This document shows, in pieces, positions 50,632 to 61,350 of a DNA stretch of 64,000 nt. The notes under the pieces are model-generated. The model was not told where the DNA came from and ran no database searches. It saw nothing but the letters and a program-made list of their open reading frames with translations. How positions within the stretch are numbered: position 1 is the first letter of the stretch; each line of letters starts with the position of its first letter. The stretch is from Lutispora saccharofermentans. GTDB lineage: Bacteria > Bacillota > Clostridia > Lutisporales > Lutisporaceae. The stretch covers positions 186,001 to 250,000 of the forward strand of contig NZ_JAJEKE010000002.1 of NCBI RefSeq assembly GCF_024363565.1, written 5' to 3'. The translations under genes were made by a program, and so were the position numbers.

Positions 50632-51376
50632 AAAACATATCATGGAAATGCTCAAAGACTATAAGAGCGGGAAACTAGAGGAAGAAGAGGTCATAAGCAA
50701 GCTGAAAAAGCTTCCCTATGAGGATATAGACTATGCCAAAATAGATAACCACAGAAGCCTCAGGAGAGGCTATGGAGAGGTTGTATATTGCGCGGGAAAG
50801 ACTCCTGAGCAGACAGCCAATATATTTCAAAGGATGCTGTGCGGCAGGGGAAGGGTCCTGGGTACCAGAGCGGATATAAAGACTTATGAAGAGGTAAAGG
50901 CAAAAGCCCATGATGCTGTGTACCACAAGGATGCAAGAGCCATAACAGTGATAAGGGAAGACATAGATAAAAACAAGGGACTGATATTGATAGCTACAGG
51001 AGGGACTTCGGACATACCCGTAGCTGAGGAAGCAGCCATCACGGCAGAGTTTATGGGGAATACTGTGGAGAGGCTGTACGACGTGGGTGTAGCCGGTATT
51101 CACAGGCTGTTGATGAATACCGACAAGCTTTACTCGGCTTCTGTGATCATCGCGGTGGCAGGTATGGAAGGGGCTTTGGCCAGCGTTATAGGAGGCTTGG
51201 CGGATTGCCCCGTCATAGCAGTGCCCACCAGCGTAGGCTACGGAGCCAATTTCGGAGGATTGTCGGCGCTTTTGACGATGCTGAACAGCTGCTCCAGCGG
51301 GATAGGTGTAGTCAATATAGACAACGGCTTCGGAGCCGGCTGCCTGGCGGCTATGATAAACAGGGACAGAAAATAA
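50624..51376 (+). CDS. larB: LarB, pyridinium-3,5-biscarboxylic acid mononucleotide synthase
   Basis: LarB carboxylates nicotinic acid adenine dinucleotide as the first step to NPN. The 250-residue protein matches the AIR-carboxylase-like family: ILIATGGTSDIPVAEEAAITAEFMGNTVERLYDVGVAGIHRLL, VIIAVAGMEGALASVIGGLADCPVIAVPTSVGYGANFGGLSALLTMLNSC and VVNIDNGFGAGCLAAMINR. It is translationally coupled to larE. Confidence 0.95.
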   Translation: MDEKHIMEMLKDYKSGKLEEEEVISKLKKLPYEDIDYAKIDNHRSLRRGYGEVVYCAGKTPEQTANIFQRMLCGRGRVLGTRADIKTYEEVKAKAHDAVYHKDARAITVIREDIDKNKGLILIATGGTSDIPVAEEAAITAEFMGNTVERLYDVGVAGIHRLLMNTDKLYSASVIIAVAGMEGALASVIGGLADCPVIAVPTSVGYGANFGGLSALLTMLNSCSSGIGVVNIDNGFGAGCLAAMINRDRK

Positions 51377-51398
51377 CAGGATATACGGAGGATTGGAA

Positions 51399-52186
51399 AT
51401 GAAGGTTTTATATTTTGATTGTTTTTCAGGCATAAGCGGCGATATGACCATAGCCTCTTTGCTGGATCTGGGAGTAGATAGGGAAAAGCTGTTGGACGGA
51501 CTGTCAAAGCTGGGCCTGGACGGCTGCAGAATCAGTATAGAAAAGAAATCCAAGATGGGCATAACCGGTACATATTTCAATGTGATTTTAGACGGCCATC
51601 ATGATGAGCATAGCCATGAGGATAAGCATGATCATCATCATGAGCATGAGCACAGCCATGAACACGAGCATCATCACAGAAGCCTGAAGGATATAGAAGG
51701 CATGATCGATAGCAGTACCCTGAGTGAAAGAGTAAAGGACCTGAGCAAGAAGATTTTCCTTATTGTGGCGGAAGCAGAAGGCAAGATACATGGCACAGCT
51801 CCTGAAGAAGTGCATTTTCACGAGGTCGGAGCCGTTGATTCGATCATAGATATAGTAGCAGCGGCCATATGCATAGAAGAGCTCAAGCCGGATAAAATAG
51901 TGTTTTCCAAGCTGCCTTTATCGAGAGGCTTTGTGAAATGCCAGCATGGCCTATTCCCATTGCCGGCCCCTGCCACCCTTGAGATATTAAAGGGCATGCC
52001 TGTCTATTTTACCGATGCTCCTATAGAGCTTGTGACCCCTACAGGTGCGGCTATTGCAAAGGCTTTGGCAGATGAATTCGGAGATATGGATGAAATGGAA
52101 GTTGAAAAGGTAGGGTATGGCTTGGGCAATATGGATTATCACATACCCAATGTGTTGAGAACCATCCTATTTGACGTAAAAAAAAA

Positions 52187-52202
<16 letters not shown>
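51399..52202 (+). CDS. larC1: LarC1, first part of nickel-inserting protein LarC
   Basis: LarC inserts Ni into the pincer cofactor. The 267-residue first part has KVLYFDCFSGISGDMTIASLLDLG, a His-rich stretch (residues about 63-90: GHHDEHSHEDKHDHHHEHEH and more) typical of nickel storage, and the VHFHEVGAVDSIIDIVAAAICIEEL core. The frame ends at TAG 52200-52202, but the sequence contains a slippery A-AAA-AAG at 52181-52187, so a share of ribosomes would continue in the -1 frame into LarC2. In L. plantarum LarC is made as one protein by such a frameshift. Confidence 0.92.
52181..52187 (+). promoter_or_regulatory. -1 programmed frameshift site in larC
   Basis: The heptamer A-AAA-AAG lies in zero frame (GTA AAA AAA AAG). 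After the slip the frame reads GAC CAT AGC AAG GTA GTA TTG CTG, joining KVVLLETNIDD, the usual start of LarC2. A small hairpin (AGCAA 52193-52197 with TTGCT 52205-52209) sits six bases downstream. Confidence 0.8.
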
Positions 52203-54174
<1,972 letters not shown>

Positions 54175-54179
54175 GTAAA

Positions 54180-54445
54180 ATAGCCACTGGCCACTAGCCT
54201 CTGGCTTCTGGCTTGGGGTATTCCTTACGGGCCGTGGAGGACGGGAACCACTTATTCTATGAAAGATACCGTGGAATGATTTAGTTCCAGTAACCTCAGA
54301 TTCCAGATGTATATCAAAAGTTATAAAGCTATATTGGAATTGGCGGGAATCATACAGGCCAGACACTATCAAATAACAGAGAGAAGCCATTCCGTGGTTT
54401 TTCGTGAAAAATTCCGTGTCTTTCTGTGGTTTCCGTTCCCCATAA
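54180..54445. repeat. Repeat mosaic between guaB and guaA
   Basis: Modules B (54182-54212: AGCCACTGGCCACTAGCCTC), C (54213-54232: GGGGTATTCCTTACGGGC), A partial (54235-54275), and a full A in plus orientation (54388-54445: CCGTGGTTTTTCGTGAAAAA, TTCCGTGTCTTTCTGTGGTT). No coding potential is apparent. Confidence 0.78.
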
Positions 54446-54477
54446 CCCCTGAGTTTTAATAAGAAGGAGCGTGAAAT

Positions 54478-56007
54478 ATGGATAGAGAATTGGTTTTGAT
54501 ATTGGATTTCGGCGGGCAATATAATCAGCTTATAGCCAGAAGAGTAAGAGAAAACAATGTCTACTGCGAAGTAGTGCCCTATGATATATCCGTTGAAGAA
54601 ATAAAAAGCAAAAATCCCAAAGGCATAATATTTACCGGAGGGCCTGCCAGCGTCTATGAAGAAGATTCACCTAAATGTGATCCGGAGATACTCAAAATGG
54701 GCATTCCCATATTGGGAATATGCTATGGAATGCAGCTCATGTCCCATCTGTTGGGAGGCAAAGTAGGCAGGGCTGAAAAAAGAGAGTACGGGAAAACCTC
54801 TGTAAAGCTTGATGAAAGCAAGCTTTTTAAGGGCATACCGGGAGAAAACATATGCTGGATGAGTCATACCTGCTTTGTAGATGCACCGCCTTCAGGCTTT
54901 AAGGTCATAGCCAATACAGGCACCTGCCCTGCGGCAGCTATGGTTGACGAAGACAGGAAGCTGTACGGAGTGCAGTTCCATCCGGAGGTTGAGCATACAG
55001 AGCACGGCAAGGAAATGCTCAGGAATTTTCTTTTTGATATATGCGGACTTAAAGGTACATGGACTACAGGAAGCTTCATAGAGGAAGCGGTTGCTCACAT
55101 AAAAAAGACTGTGGGCGATAAAAAAGTGATTTGCGCTTTAAGCGGCGGAGTGGATTCCTCGGTAGCGGCAGTCCTGGTGCATAAAGCCATAGGAAATCAG
55201 CTTACCTGCATATTTGTTGATCACGGCCTTATGAGAAAAGATGAAGGCGATCAAGTTGAATCGGTTTTTAGAAAGCAGTTTGATATGGACCTCATAAGGA
55301 TCAATGCACAGGATAGATTCTTAGACAAACTGGCCGGAGTTACAGATCCTGAGAAAAAGAGAAAGATTATAGGCGAGGAATTTATAAGAGTATTTGAAGA
55401 AGAAGCAAAAAAGCTTGGCAAGATCGACTTCCTTGTCCAGGGAACGATTTATCCAGATGTCATAGAGAGCGGCACCAAGACAGCAGCCGTCATCAAATCT
55501 CATCACAATGTAGGCGGACTTCCCGAAGATATGGAGTTTAAGCTTATCGAACCTTTGAGACAGCTTTTCAAGGATGAGGTGAGGCTTGTAGGCATAGGCT
55601 TGGGAATACCGGAGGATCTGGTATGGAGACAGCCCTTCCCCGGACCCGGGCTTGGTATAAGGGTTCTGGGCGAGATCACCGGCGAAAAACTTCATATAGT
55701 GAGAGAATCCGATGCGATTCTGCGGGAAGAGATAAAGAATGCAAACCTTCACAGGAGCATATGGCAATATTTCACAATGCTTCCTAACATAAGAAGCGTA
55801 GGAGTCATGGGGGATGAAAGGACCTACAGCCACACTGTGGCGATAAGGGCAGTGACCAGCAATGATGCTATGACTGCCGATTGGGCAAGGATACCCTATG
55901 AAGTATTGGAGAAGATATCCTCCAGAATTGTAAACGAAGTTGAGCATGTAAACAGGGTGGTATATGATATAACAAGCAAGCCGCCGGCAACTATCGAGTG
56001 GGAATAG
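54478..56007 (+). CDS. guaA: GMP synthase (glutamine-hydrolysing) GuaA
   Basis: The 509-residue enzyme aminates XMP to GMP. The class I glutaminase part has [18 protein letters not shown] and the nucleophile Cys in [11 protein letters not shown], His/Glu in [11 protein letters not shown]; the ATP-pyrophosphatase part has [21 protein letters not shown]; the C-terminal dimer domain ends [18 protein letters not shown] precedes the ATG. Confidence 0.98.
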   Translation: MDRELVLILDFGGQYNQLIARRVRENNVYCEVVPYDISVEEIKSKNPKGIIFTGGPASVYEEDSPKCDPEILKMGIPILGICYGMQLMSHLLGGKVGRAEKREYGKTSVKLDESKLFKGIPGENICWMSHTCFVDAPPSGFKVIANTGTCPAAAMVDEDRKLYGVQFHPEVEHTEHGKEMLRNFLFDICGLKGTWTTGSFIEEAVAHIKKTVGDKKVICALSGGVDSSVAAVLVHKAIGNQLTCIFVDHGLMRKDEGDQVESVFRKQFDMDLIRINAQDRFLDKLAGVTDPEKKRKIIGEEFIRVFEEEAKKLGKIDFLVQGTIYPDVIESGTKTAAVIKSHHNVGGLPEDMEFKLIEPLRQLFKDEVRLVGIGLGIPEDLVWRQPFPGPGLGIRVLGEITGEKLHIVRESDAILREEIKNANLHRSIWQYFTMLPNIRSVGVMGDERTYSHTVAIRAVTSNDAMTADWARIPYEVLEKISSRIVNEVEHVNRVVYDITSKPPATIEWE

Positions 56008-56064
56008 TCCATGAGATGAAGGAAAGCTCGGCGTAGGCTCTCTTGTATTTCTGATATATAACAA

Positions 56065-56110
56065 AAGCGGAATCCTGGACTGAAATGGGATTCCGCTTAT
56101 TTTCTATTTT
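56065..56110. terminator. Bidirectional terminator between guaA and the convergent fic gene
   Basis: AAGCGGAATCC (56065-56075) pairs perfectly with GGATTCCGCTT (56088-56098), followed by ATTTTCTATTTT. It lies at the junction of convergent genes. Confidence 0.88.
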
Positions 56111-56858
56111 AAGGCAGCTTAGGGAACGGGATATGCAGCAGCCGCATGATGTCCTTTTCCGACTCAAGAACTCGTTCAGCAATAAAGTCAGTAAACGGCC
56201 GGTCGTCTTTGTGAGCCCGCTCCAGCAGGCTTATATACTCCTGCCGCAAAACCGGAGGAATGACAGCCAGCATGTAGCCATCCTGAATGAGAGACGTATT
56301 CATAAGCAGCCTGGAAATTCGGCCGTTGCCATCGATAAAAGGGTGAATGAATACAAAACGCTTATGCAGCTGGGCCGCAAATTCCACCGGATGATATTTG
56401 TCACGGTCAGAGGCCACCCACTGGAACAATTTATTCATTTCTGCTTCTATTAGGCCTACTTTACACACTGCATATTTTGAACCGGTGATTATTACCGGCT
56501 CGGTGCGATACTGGCCAGCTCTATCAGGATCAATATCTTTATAGAACATCCGATGCATTGTAAGGACGTCAGTCTCGGTAATCCGGTGGCTGCCGAGCAG
56601 TGTAAACATGAAATCATAAGCCTGGGCATGCCCAAGTGCCTCGAAGGTGTCACGAAGCGGTTTCCCTCCAACGGTCAATCCGTCTTCCAGGAGCACCTTT
56701 GTTTCGCTTTCCGTAAGGGTATTCCCCTCTATGGCATTGCTCGACCAGGTGAGGCCAATACGGTAGTATCCCTTTATTTCATTCAGCAGATGGCCTTCAA
56801 AAGGACGTAACTCATCAATAGCCTTCTTATAGCGGTCGATTTTTTCAATTAACTTCAT
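56109..56858 (-). CDS. Fic-family AMP/nucleotidyl-transferase
   Basis: The 249-residue protein has the Fic active site HPFIDGNGRISRLLMN (about 170-185), and near the N-terminus SSNAIEGNTLT, matching the inhibitory (S/T)xxxE(G/N) motif, as in class II Fic proteins where an N-terminal helix blocks the site. It is encoded 17 bases after a small HTH gene. Fic proteins modify other proteins with AMP; the target is unknown. Confidence 0.92.
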   Translation of the reverse strand: MKLIEKIDRYKKAIDELRPFEGHLLNEIKGYYRIGLTWSSNAIEGNTLTESETKVLLEDGLTVGGKPLRDTFEALGHAQAYDFMFTLLGSHRITETDVLTMHRMFYKDIDPDRAGQYRTEPVIITGSKYAVCKVGLIEAEMNKLFQWVASDRDKYHPVEFAAQLHKRFVFIHPFIDGNGRISRLLMNTSLIQDGYMLAVIPPVLRQEYISLLERAHKDDRPFTDFIAERVLESEKDIMRLLHIPFPKLP

Positions 56859-56875
56859 ACAAGATCCTCCATCGA

Positions 56876-57091
56876 TTAATATTCCACCTTTTCGCCATTT
56901 GGCAATTCAAAGGCACCTATATATTTGCAGCCTGAAGCTTCGGCAATTTTCTTTAATTCATCAACGGTGAAACTTTCCCGTTTCATTTTCTGACTGAAGG
57001 CCTGCGGACTTTTTCCGGATAGCCTGCCAAGTTCTGAGACACTTATACCAAGCTTGACGCATAGAATTTTCAACTGTTCAGACACTGACAT
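56876..57091 (-). CDS. Small XRE-type helix-turn-helix protein
   Basis: The 71-residue protein has an HTH (SVSEQLKILCVKLGISVSELGRLSGKSPQAFSQKMKRESFTVDELKKIAEASGC). GGAGTGG precedes the ATG at 57091. It lies just before the fic gene on the same strand and probably regulates the pair. Confidence 0.8.
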   Translation of the reverse strand: MSVSEQLKILCVKLGISVSELGRLSGKSPQAFSQKMKRESFTVDELKKIAEASGCKYIGAFELPNGEKVEY

Positions 57092-57300
57092 ATTGACCAC
57101 TCCTTCCAATATCCTTATTATAAACGAAAATGTTTAATAAATCAACGTTAATAGCTCTGTTTTATTGAGAAACGTTAAAAAGCTCATTGACTGCATAAAA
57201 ATAATGTTTATAAGGCAAATGAATAATATCAGGGCTCATGTATGAGTGCAGAAGAAATAATATGAATGAAATAATCTCTATTTAATTTCTAAAATGCTTC

Positions 57301-57330
57301 TTGACTAAAGGCTGTCTTAAGTGCTATACT
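57301..57330 (+). promoter_or_regulatory. Promoter with internal inverted repeat
   Basis: TTGACT (57301-57306) and TATACT (57325-57330) have an 18-base spacer. The inverted repeat AAAGGCTGTCTTAAG then CTTAGGGCGGCCTTT spans the spacer and the -10, the layout of an autorepressed promoter or a bidirectional hairpin. The next gene encodes an RHH-like protein. Confidence 0.6.
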
Positions 57331-57360
57331 TAGGGCGGCCTTTAGTCTGGAGGTGAATTA

Positions 57361-57537
57361 TTGGGCAATAAAAAAATGGGTCGGCCAACCGATAATCCGA
57401 AGCCGTATAAAATTGCCGTAAAGCTTGACCAAGAGGCAAAAGATGTACTCGATGCCTATTGCAAGCAAGAATCTGTTTCTATAATGGAAGCGGCAAGACG
57501 TGGAATAAAACGGTTGAAACCTGACCTAAAAAAATGA
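57361..57537 (+). CDS. Small ribbon-helix-helix-like protein, 58 residues
   Basis: TTG at 57361 follows GGAGGTGAA. The product opens GNKKMGRPTDNPKPYKIAVK and continues LDQEAKDVLDAYCKQESVSI then MEAARRGIKRLKPDLKK, a basic protein with a possible RHH fold of the kind found in mobile elements. Confidence 0.6.
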   Translation: MGNKKMGRPTDNPKPYKIAVKLDQEAKDVLDAYCKQESVSIMEAARRGIKRLKPDLKK

Positions 57538-57676
57538 AAGGAAGCGGCTCGCTCTTGGTGAAGAATACAGCCACTTCCAGTACGGCAACCGTCTAAAAGA
57601 CAGTTACAGCGTAAATATTATATCATGCGCTGCACTTTCTTTCAAGGGTTGTACGATTGTTGAAAGGAAGGCGTTT

Positions 57677-57811
57677 ATGAGTAACAAAGAAGGATGGAAG
57701 GAAATTTTACTTGAACTTACTTTAGCTGCCGAACATGAAACGGAGGGTATTTATCATCAGGGCTTAAAAGATTGTGTATGGCTGCTCAACGATTTGGAGG
57801 TGCCGGCATGA
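57677..57811 (+). CDS. Small hypothetical protein, 44 residues
   Basis: ATG at 57677 follows GAAAGGAAGG. The product (SNKEGWKEILLELTLAAEHE, then TEGIYHQGLKDCVWLLNDLE) overlaps the next gene in ATGA. No domain is recognised. Confidence 0.5.
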   Translation: MSNKEGWKEILLELTLAAEHETEGIYHQGLKDCVWLLNDLEVPA

Positions 57812-58107
57812 GTTATATTTCAGAGATTTTTGATAGGACGAATATTCAACACATCCGAGAATTTTTATTGTACGGAGTTGAATGTGCAGAAATCAGCGAT
57901 AAGTCCTACAAGCAGAGGATTGATGAATCAAGTAAGACTGCTATTGAAATGATACAGGCAAAATTTCCTGATATGGCTGAATATGAAAAAATAACGGCTG
58001 AAGTTTATAGCTATGCCAGTACGGTTGAAGATGTCTATATGGAAATTGGCCTGCAATGTGGGATAACGTTAGCGATGCAGTTATTGACTAACTTTAATAG
58101 AGGATGA
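57808..58107 (+). CDS. Hypothetical protein, 99 residues
   Basis: ATG at 57808 follows GGAGGTGCC inside the previous gene. The protein is helical and acidic (SYISEIFDRTNIQHIREFLL, YGVECAEISDKSYKQR). Such proteins are common beside mobile-element and phage-type genes in Firmicutes, but I cannot name a function. Confidence 0.65.
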   Translation: MSYISEIFDRTNIQHIREFLLYGVECAEISDKSYKQRIDESSKTAIEMIQAKFPDMAEYEKITAEVYSYASTVEDVYMEIGLQCGITLAMQLLTNFNRG

Positions 58108-58343
58108 ATGATTATACCCGACGGATTATTAAAATTCGGCGGGTATATCTGTGTGATATGCCCCCCTTATGGTAGACAGTTAAAATAATAAAACTGTTTA
58201 CTGCAAGGAGGAGCATTTTTTTACTGAAAACAGGCTGAGAAAAAGCAAATGAGTTATATTCGTCGTAAAAAATGTAATTTATCCACATAATATCATTGTA
58301 ATTTTCGTAAAATAGCCTATAATACTATTATGAGGTGATGAAA

Positions 58344-59654
58344 TTGTACCGTACTGCGATTGAACAGCTTCATAAATGGAAGCAGAAGAAAAATAAAAAA
58401 CCGCTCATTATCCGAGGAGCTCGCCAGGTCGGAAAGACCTGGCTGATGAAAAATTTCGGACAGACCGCTTATAATAAGACGGTCTATGTTAGCTTTGATA
58501 ATAACCGGCAGATGAAGGACCTGTTTGAAGCAGATATGAAAATTCAGCGGATTATCACAGGATTGGAGCTTTATGCAGGGCATAAGATCAATCCGGCTGA
58601 TACCCTGCTGATTTTTGATGAAATACAGGAAGTACCCAAAGCATTGACATCCCTTAAATATTTCAATGAGAATGCACCGGAATATCAAATCATATGTGCA
58701 GGTTCATTATTAGGCGTTGCCTTGCATCAAGGCACATCATTCCCTGTTGGCAAGGTAGAATTTCTCGACTTGTATCCTCTATCCTTCACAGAGTTTATGA
58801 GGGCAATGGGGAAAGAGCAATTTGTTGAGCTCATTGCAAAAGGTGATTTTGAGCTGGCAACCGCTTTTAGGCAGGAGTATATAGATTTGCTCAAATATTA
58901 TTATTATGTTGGCGGTATGCCTGAAGTGGTTGTGAATTTTGCTGAAAACCATGATTTCAATGAAGCACGGGATATACAACAGCGTATTCTTGCCGCCTAT
59001 GAGCAGGATTTTTCAAAACATGCCCCCAATGAGGTGGTGCCGCGTATACGGATGCTTTGGAACAGCATTCCGTCACAGCTTACGAAAGAGAACAAAAAGT
59101 TTATCTATGGGCTTATCAAAGAAGGTTCACGGGCAAAAGACTACGAAATGGCTATGCTTTGGCTGACGGACTGCGGCCTCGTCCATAAAGTACAGCGTGT
59201 AACAGCTCCCAGCCTGCCATTAAAAGCCTATGAAGACTTAAAGGCATTTAAACTGTATATGCTGGATGTGGGATTGCTGTCATGCATGGTAAGGCTAAAT
59301 CAAAGGGTACTTCTTGATGGCAATGGGCTTTTCAAAGAATTCAAAGGTGCTTTAACAGAACAATATGTTTTGCAGCAGCTAAAGACGATGAATGGATTAG
59401 AAACCTATTACTGGACAAATGACCGCGGCAATGCTGAAATTGACTTTTTAATCGATACCGGAGGAGATATCATTCCGATTGAGGTAAAAGCTGAAACCAA
59501 TTTAAAAGCCAAAAGTCTTAAAACCTACTATGAGAAATTCAAGCCTAAGACTTCAATACGTACAGCCATGACGGATTATAAAAAGGAGGACCGGCTTCTA
59601 AATTTACCTTTGTGGGCTATCGGGTCAGTCGATAGACAAAGCGGATTTATATAA
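58344..59654 (+). CDS. AAA ATPase of the AAA_14/DUF4143 type
   Basis: The 436-residue protein has an N-terminal ATPase (Walker A PLIIRGARQVGKTWLMKNFG, Walker B LLIFDEIQEVPKALTSLKYF) and a C-terminal DUF4143 domain ending in a nuclease-like motif (NDRGNAEIDFLIDTGGDIIP then IEVKAETNLKAKSLKTYYEK). TTG at 58344 follows GAGGTGATG. Function is not established; such ATPases are often in accessory regions. Confidence 0.88.
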   Translation: MYRTAIEQLHKWKQKKNKKPLIIRGARQVGKTWLMKNFGQTAYNKTVYVSFDNNRQMKDLFEADMKIQRIITGLELYAGHKINPADTLLIFDEIQEVPKALTSLKYFNENAPEYQIICAGSLLGVALHQGTSFPVGKVEFLDLYPLSFTEFMRAMGKEQFVELIAKGDFELATAFRQEYIDLLKYYYYVGGMPEVVVNFAENHDFNEARDIQQRILAAYEQDFSKHAPNEVVPRIRMLWNSIPSQLTKENKKFIYGLIKEGSRAKDYEMAMLWLTDCGLVHKVQRVTAPSLPLKAYEDLKAFKLYMLDVGLLSCMVRLNQRVLLDGNGLFKEFKGALTEQYVLQQLKTMNGLETYYWTNDRGNAEIDFLIDTGGDIIPIEVKAETNLKAKSLKTYYEKFKPKTSIRTAMTDYKKEDRLLNLPLWAIGSVDRQSGFI

Positions 59655-59670
59655 ATATAGCAGGCACATG

Positions 59671-59710
59671 ATATCCAATGGAGATGCATATTTCCATTGG
59701 ATATTTTTTT
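59671..59710 (+). terminator. Strong terminator after the DUF4143 ATPase gene
   Basis: ATATCCAATGGA (59671-59682) pairs with TCCATTGGATAT (59693-59704), with 9-10 loop bases, followed by TTTTTT. It marks the end of the accessory block. Confidence 0.92.
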
Positions 59711-59932
59711 ATGCAGCTGTGTGCAGAAGAACTAGGTCTCTGAATTTAGTCATCCTTATTTTATTTTTTGTACATATGTGCAAAAAAATCTTAAAAGTTT
59801 TAAGTAAATCACAAGCATACAAATATATGCTTTAAGTTCTATCTATCATACAAAAGATAATGGGCTTGTCTATAGAATTATTCAATAGATAAGTGATGCA
59901 TCATTGAAATTATTTATATCAGGAGGGAGAAT

Positions 59933-60634
59933 ATGAAGGAATATTTACAAATCGCCAACGATCCGATCCTATGGCTGATGTGTTTACCTGTGGTTGCTTT
60001 AGTAGCAGTCCAAGCAGTCATATTTACTAAGAGGGCTTTTCAGACGGCCCATATTGTCAAGCTTACGAAAGAAGAATGCTGGCACGCATTCAGAGTAGGA
60101 GCCATATCTGCCATAGGCCCTGCTATTGCCGTCTTTATCGTTATGCTGGGTATGATGGCTGTGGTTGGTGCTCCCGTTACTTGGATGAGGCTCGCTATTA
60201 TCGGTGCCGCACCAACTGAACTCACCGCTTCGGCAATGGGAGCTAAAGCCATGGGTGTTGAGTTTGGATCAGCGGACTATGGAGTGCTTCAATATGCCAA
60301 TTCAGTTTGGGCCATGACACTAAACGGCAGCGGCTGGTTATTATTTTGCGGATTATTTACTCATAAGCTGGATTCATTAAGGGATAAGATTGCCGGCGGC
60401 AATACAAAGCTGATGGGTGAAATAGGCGGAGCTGCCATGCTTGGCACGATGGCTTATCTTACTACCGGACACATATTAGCTGGCGGTGGAAGGCTTATAG
60501 CTTCAGTTATAGCAGGTTTGGCAATGGCAGTATTGGTTAATATATCCAAAAAGATTCCGGGCCTTACAGAATATAACTTAGGCATTGCTATGCTGATAGG
60601 AATGTTCACATCTGTATTGATAATAGGTTTTTAA
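59933..60634 (+). CDS. DUF5058-type membrane protein
   Basis: The 233-residue protein has about six membrane segments (ILWLMCLPVVALVAVQAVIF, then VGAISAIGPAIAVFIVMLGMMA and AAMLGTMAYLTTGHILAGG). The TSA-like block PTELTASAMGAKAMG is conserved-looking. It is followed by a second membrane protein and a peptidase, so together they may import N-acylated or dipeptide substrates. A palindrome TGATGCATCA (59894-59903) lies upstream. AGGAGGGAG precedes the ATG. Confidence 0.8.
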   Translation: MKEYLQIANDPILWLMCLPVVALVAVQAVIFTKRAFQTAHIVKLTKEECWHAFRVGAISAIGPAIAVFIVMLGMMAVVGAPVTWMRLAIIGAAPTELTASAMGAKAMGVEFGSADYGVLQYANSVWAMTLNGSGWLLFCGLFTHKLDSLRDKIAGGNTKLMGEIGGAAMLGTMAYLTTGHILAGGGRLIASVIAGLAMAVLVNISKKIPGLTEYNLGIAMLIGMFTSVLIIGF

Positions 60635-60651
60635 TAAAGGGGGCAACATAA

Positions 60652-61332
60652 ATGGAAGATAAATTATTGAATGAAAGTTATGAGCAATCCTTTACCAAGC
60701 ATATAATAGGTGCAGGAAGATGGACCCTTCTATTATCCGTGCCCTTGTGCTTTTTACCGGCAATCTACCTGTGGATACGCTATGGCGCTTTGCCGCCTCT
60801 TGGCTCCATATTGACGGGCTGGTTTTTAATAGCCTCTATATATGGCTCCTGGTATATAGTTGAACCGATATCCTATTTCCCCATATTAGGACTTTCAGGA
60901 ACCTATATGTCCTTTTTGAGCGGAAATATTGCCAACATGAGAGTACCTTGCGCAGCAGTGGCGCAGGAGGTATTAAAGGTTGAGCCGGGTTCCCAAAAAG
61001 CTGAATTGGTTGCCACGATAGGCATAGCAGGGTCTATAATAACAAACCTTATTGTAGTCACTCTGGCGGCAGTAGCAGGTAACGAGCTATTCAAATATTT
61101 CCCTCCCGTAGTGGTAAAAGCTCTTGATTTTGTTCTTCCTGCTATATTCGGTGCATTGTTTGTAATGTTCTCGATAAAGTATCCTAAATACGGAGTGTTT
61201 GCTATAGGCGTAGGAATGTTCCTGTTAGGTATTGTAAAGGTTTTGCCTACTTGGGCTATCATACCTATATGCATATTTACAACTATAGCCTATGCGGTAA
61301 CTTCATTTAAAAGAAAAAATAAAGCTGATTAG
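60652..61332 (+). CDS. Partner membrane protein of the DUF5058 protein
   Basis: The 226-residue protein has about six membrane segments (WTLLLSVPLCFLPAIYLWIRY, then PILGLSGTYMSFLSGNIANMRVPCAAVAQE and PAIFGALFVMFSIKYPKYG). The NIANMRVPCA block looks functional. It starts 17 bases after the previous gene and likely forms a transporter with it. Confidence 0.75.
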   Translation: MEDKLLNESYEQSFTKHIIGAGRWTLLLSVPLCFLPAIYLWIRYGALPPLGSILTGWFLIASIYGSWYIVEPISYFPILGLSGTYMSFLSGNIANMRVPCAAVAQEVLKVEPGSQKAELVATIGIAGSIITNLIVVTLAAVAGNELFKYFPPVVVKALDFVLPAIFGALFVMFSIKYPKYGVFAIGVGMFLLGIVKVLPTWAIIPICIFTTIAYAVTSFKRKNKAD

Positions 61333-61350
61333 AACAGAGAGGTGTAAGCA

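Noticed and set aside
50675-51580. Minus-strand open frame of 301 codons opposite larB and larC1
   Set aside because: The product has low-complexity, His/Tyr-rich content typical of antisense translation and overlaps two well-supported genes.
51600-51680. Repetitive CATGAGCA-type tract that looks like a tandem repeat
   Set aside because: It encodes the His-rich nickel-binding stretch of LarC1 in frame, so it is coding sequence and not an independent repeat.
55321-56064. Minus-strand open frame of 247 codons opposite guaA
   Set aside because: Antisense to conserved GuaA; no ribosome site and no recognisable domain.
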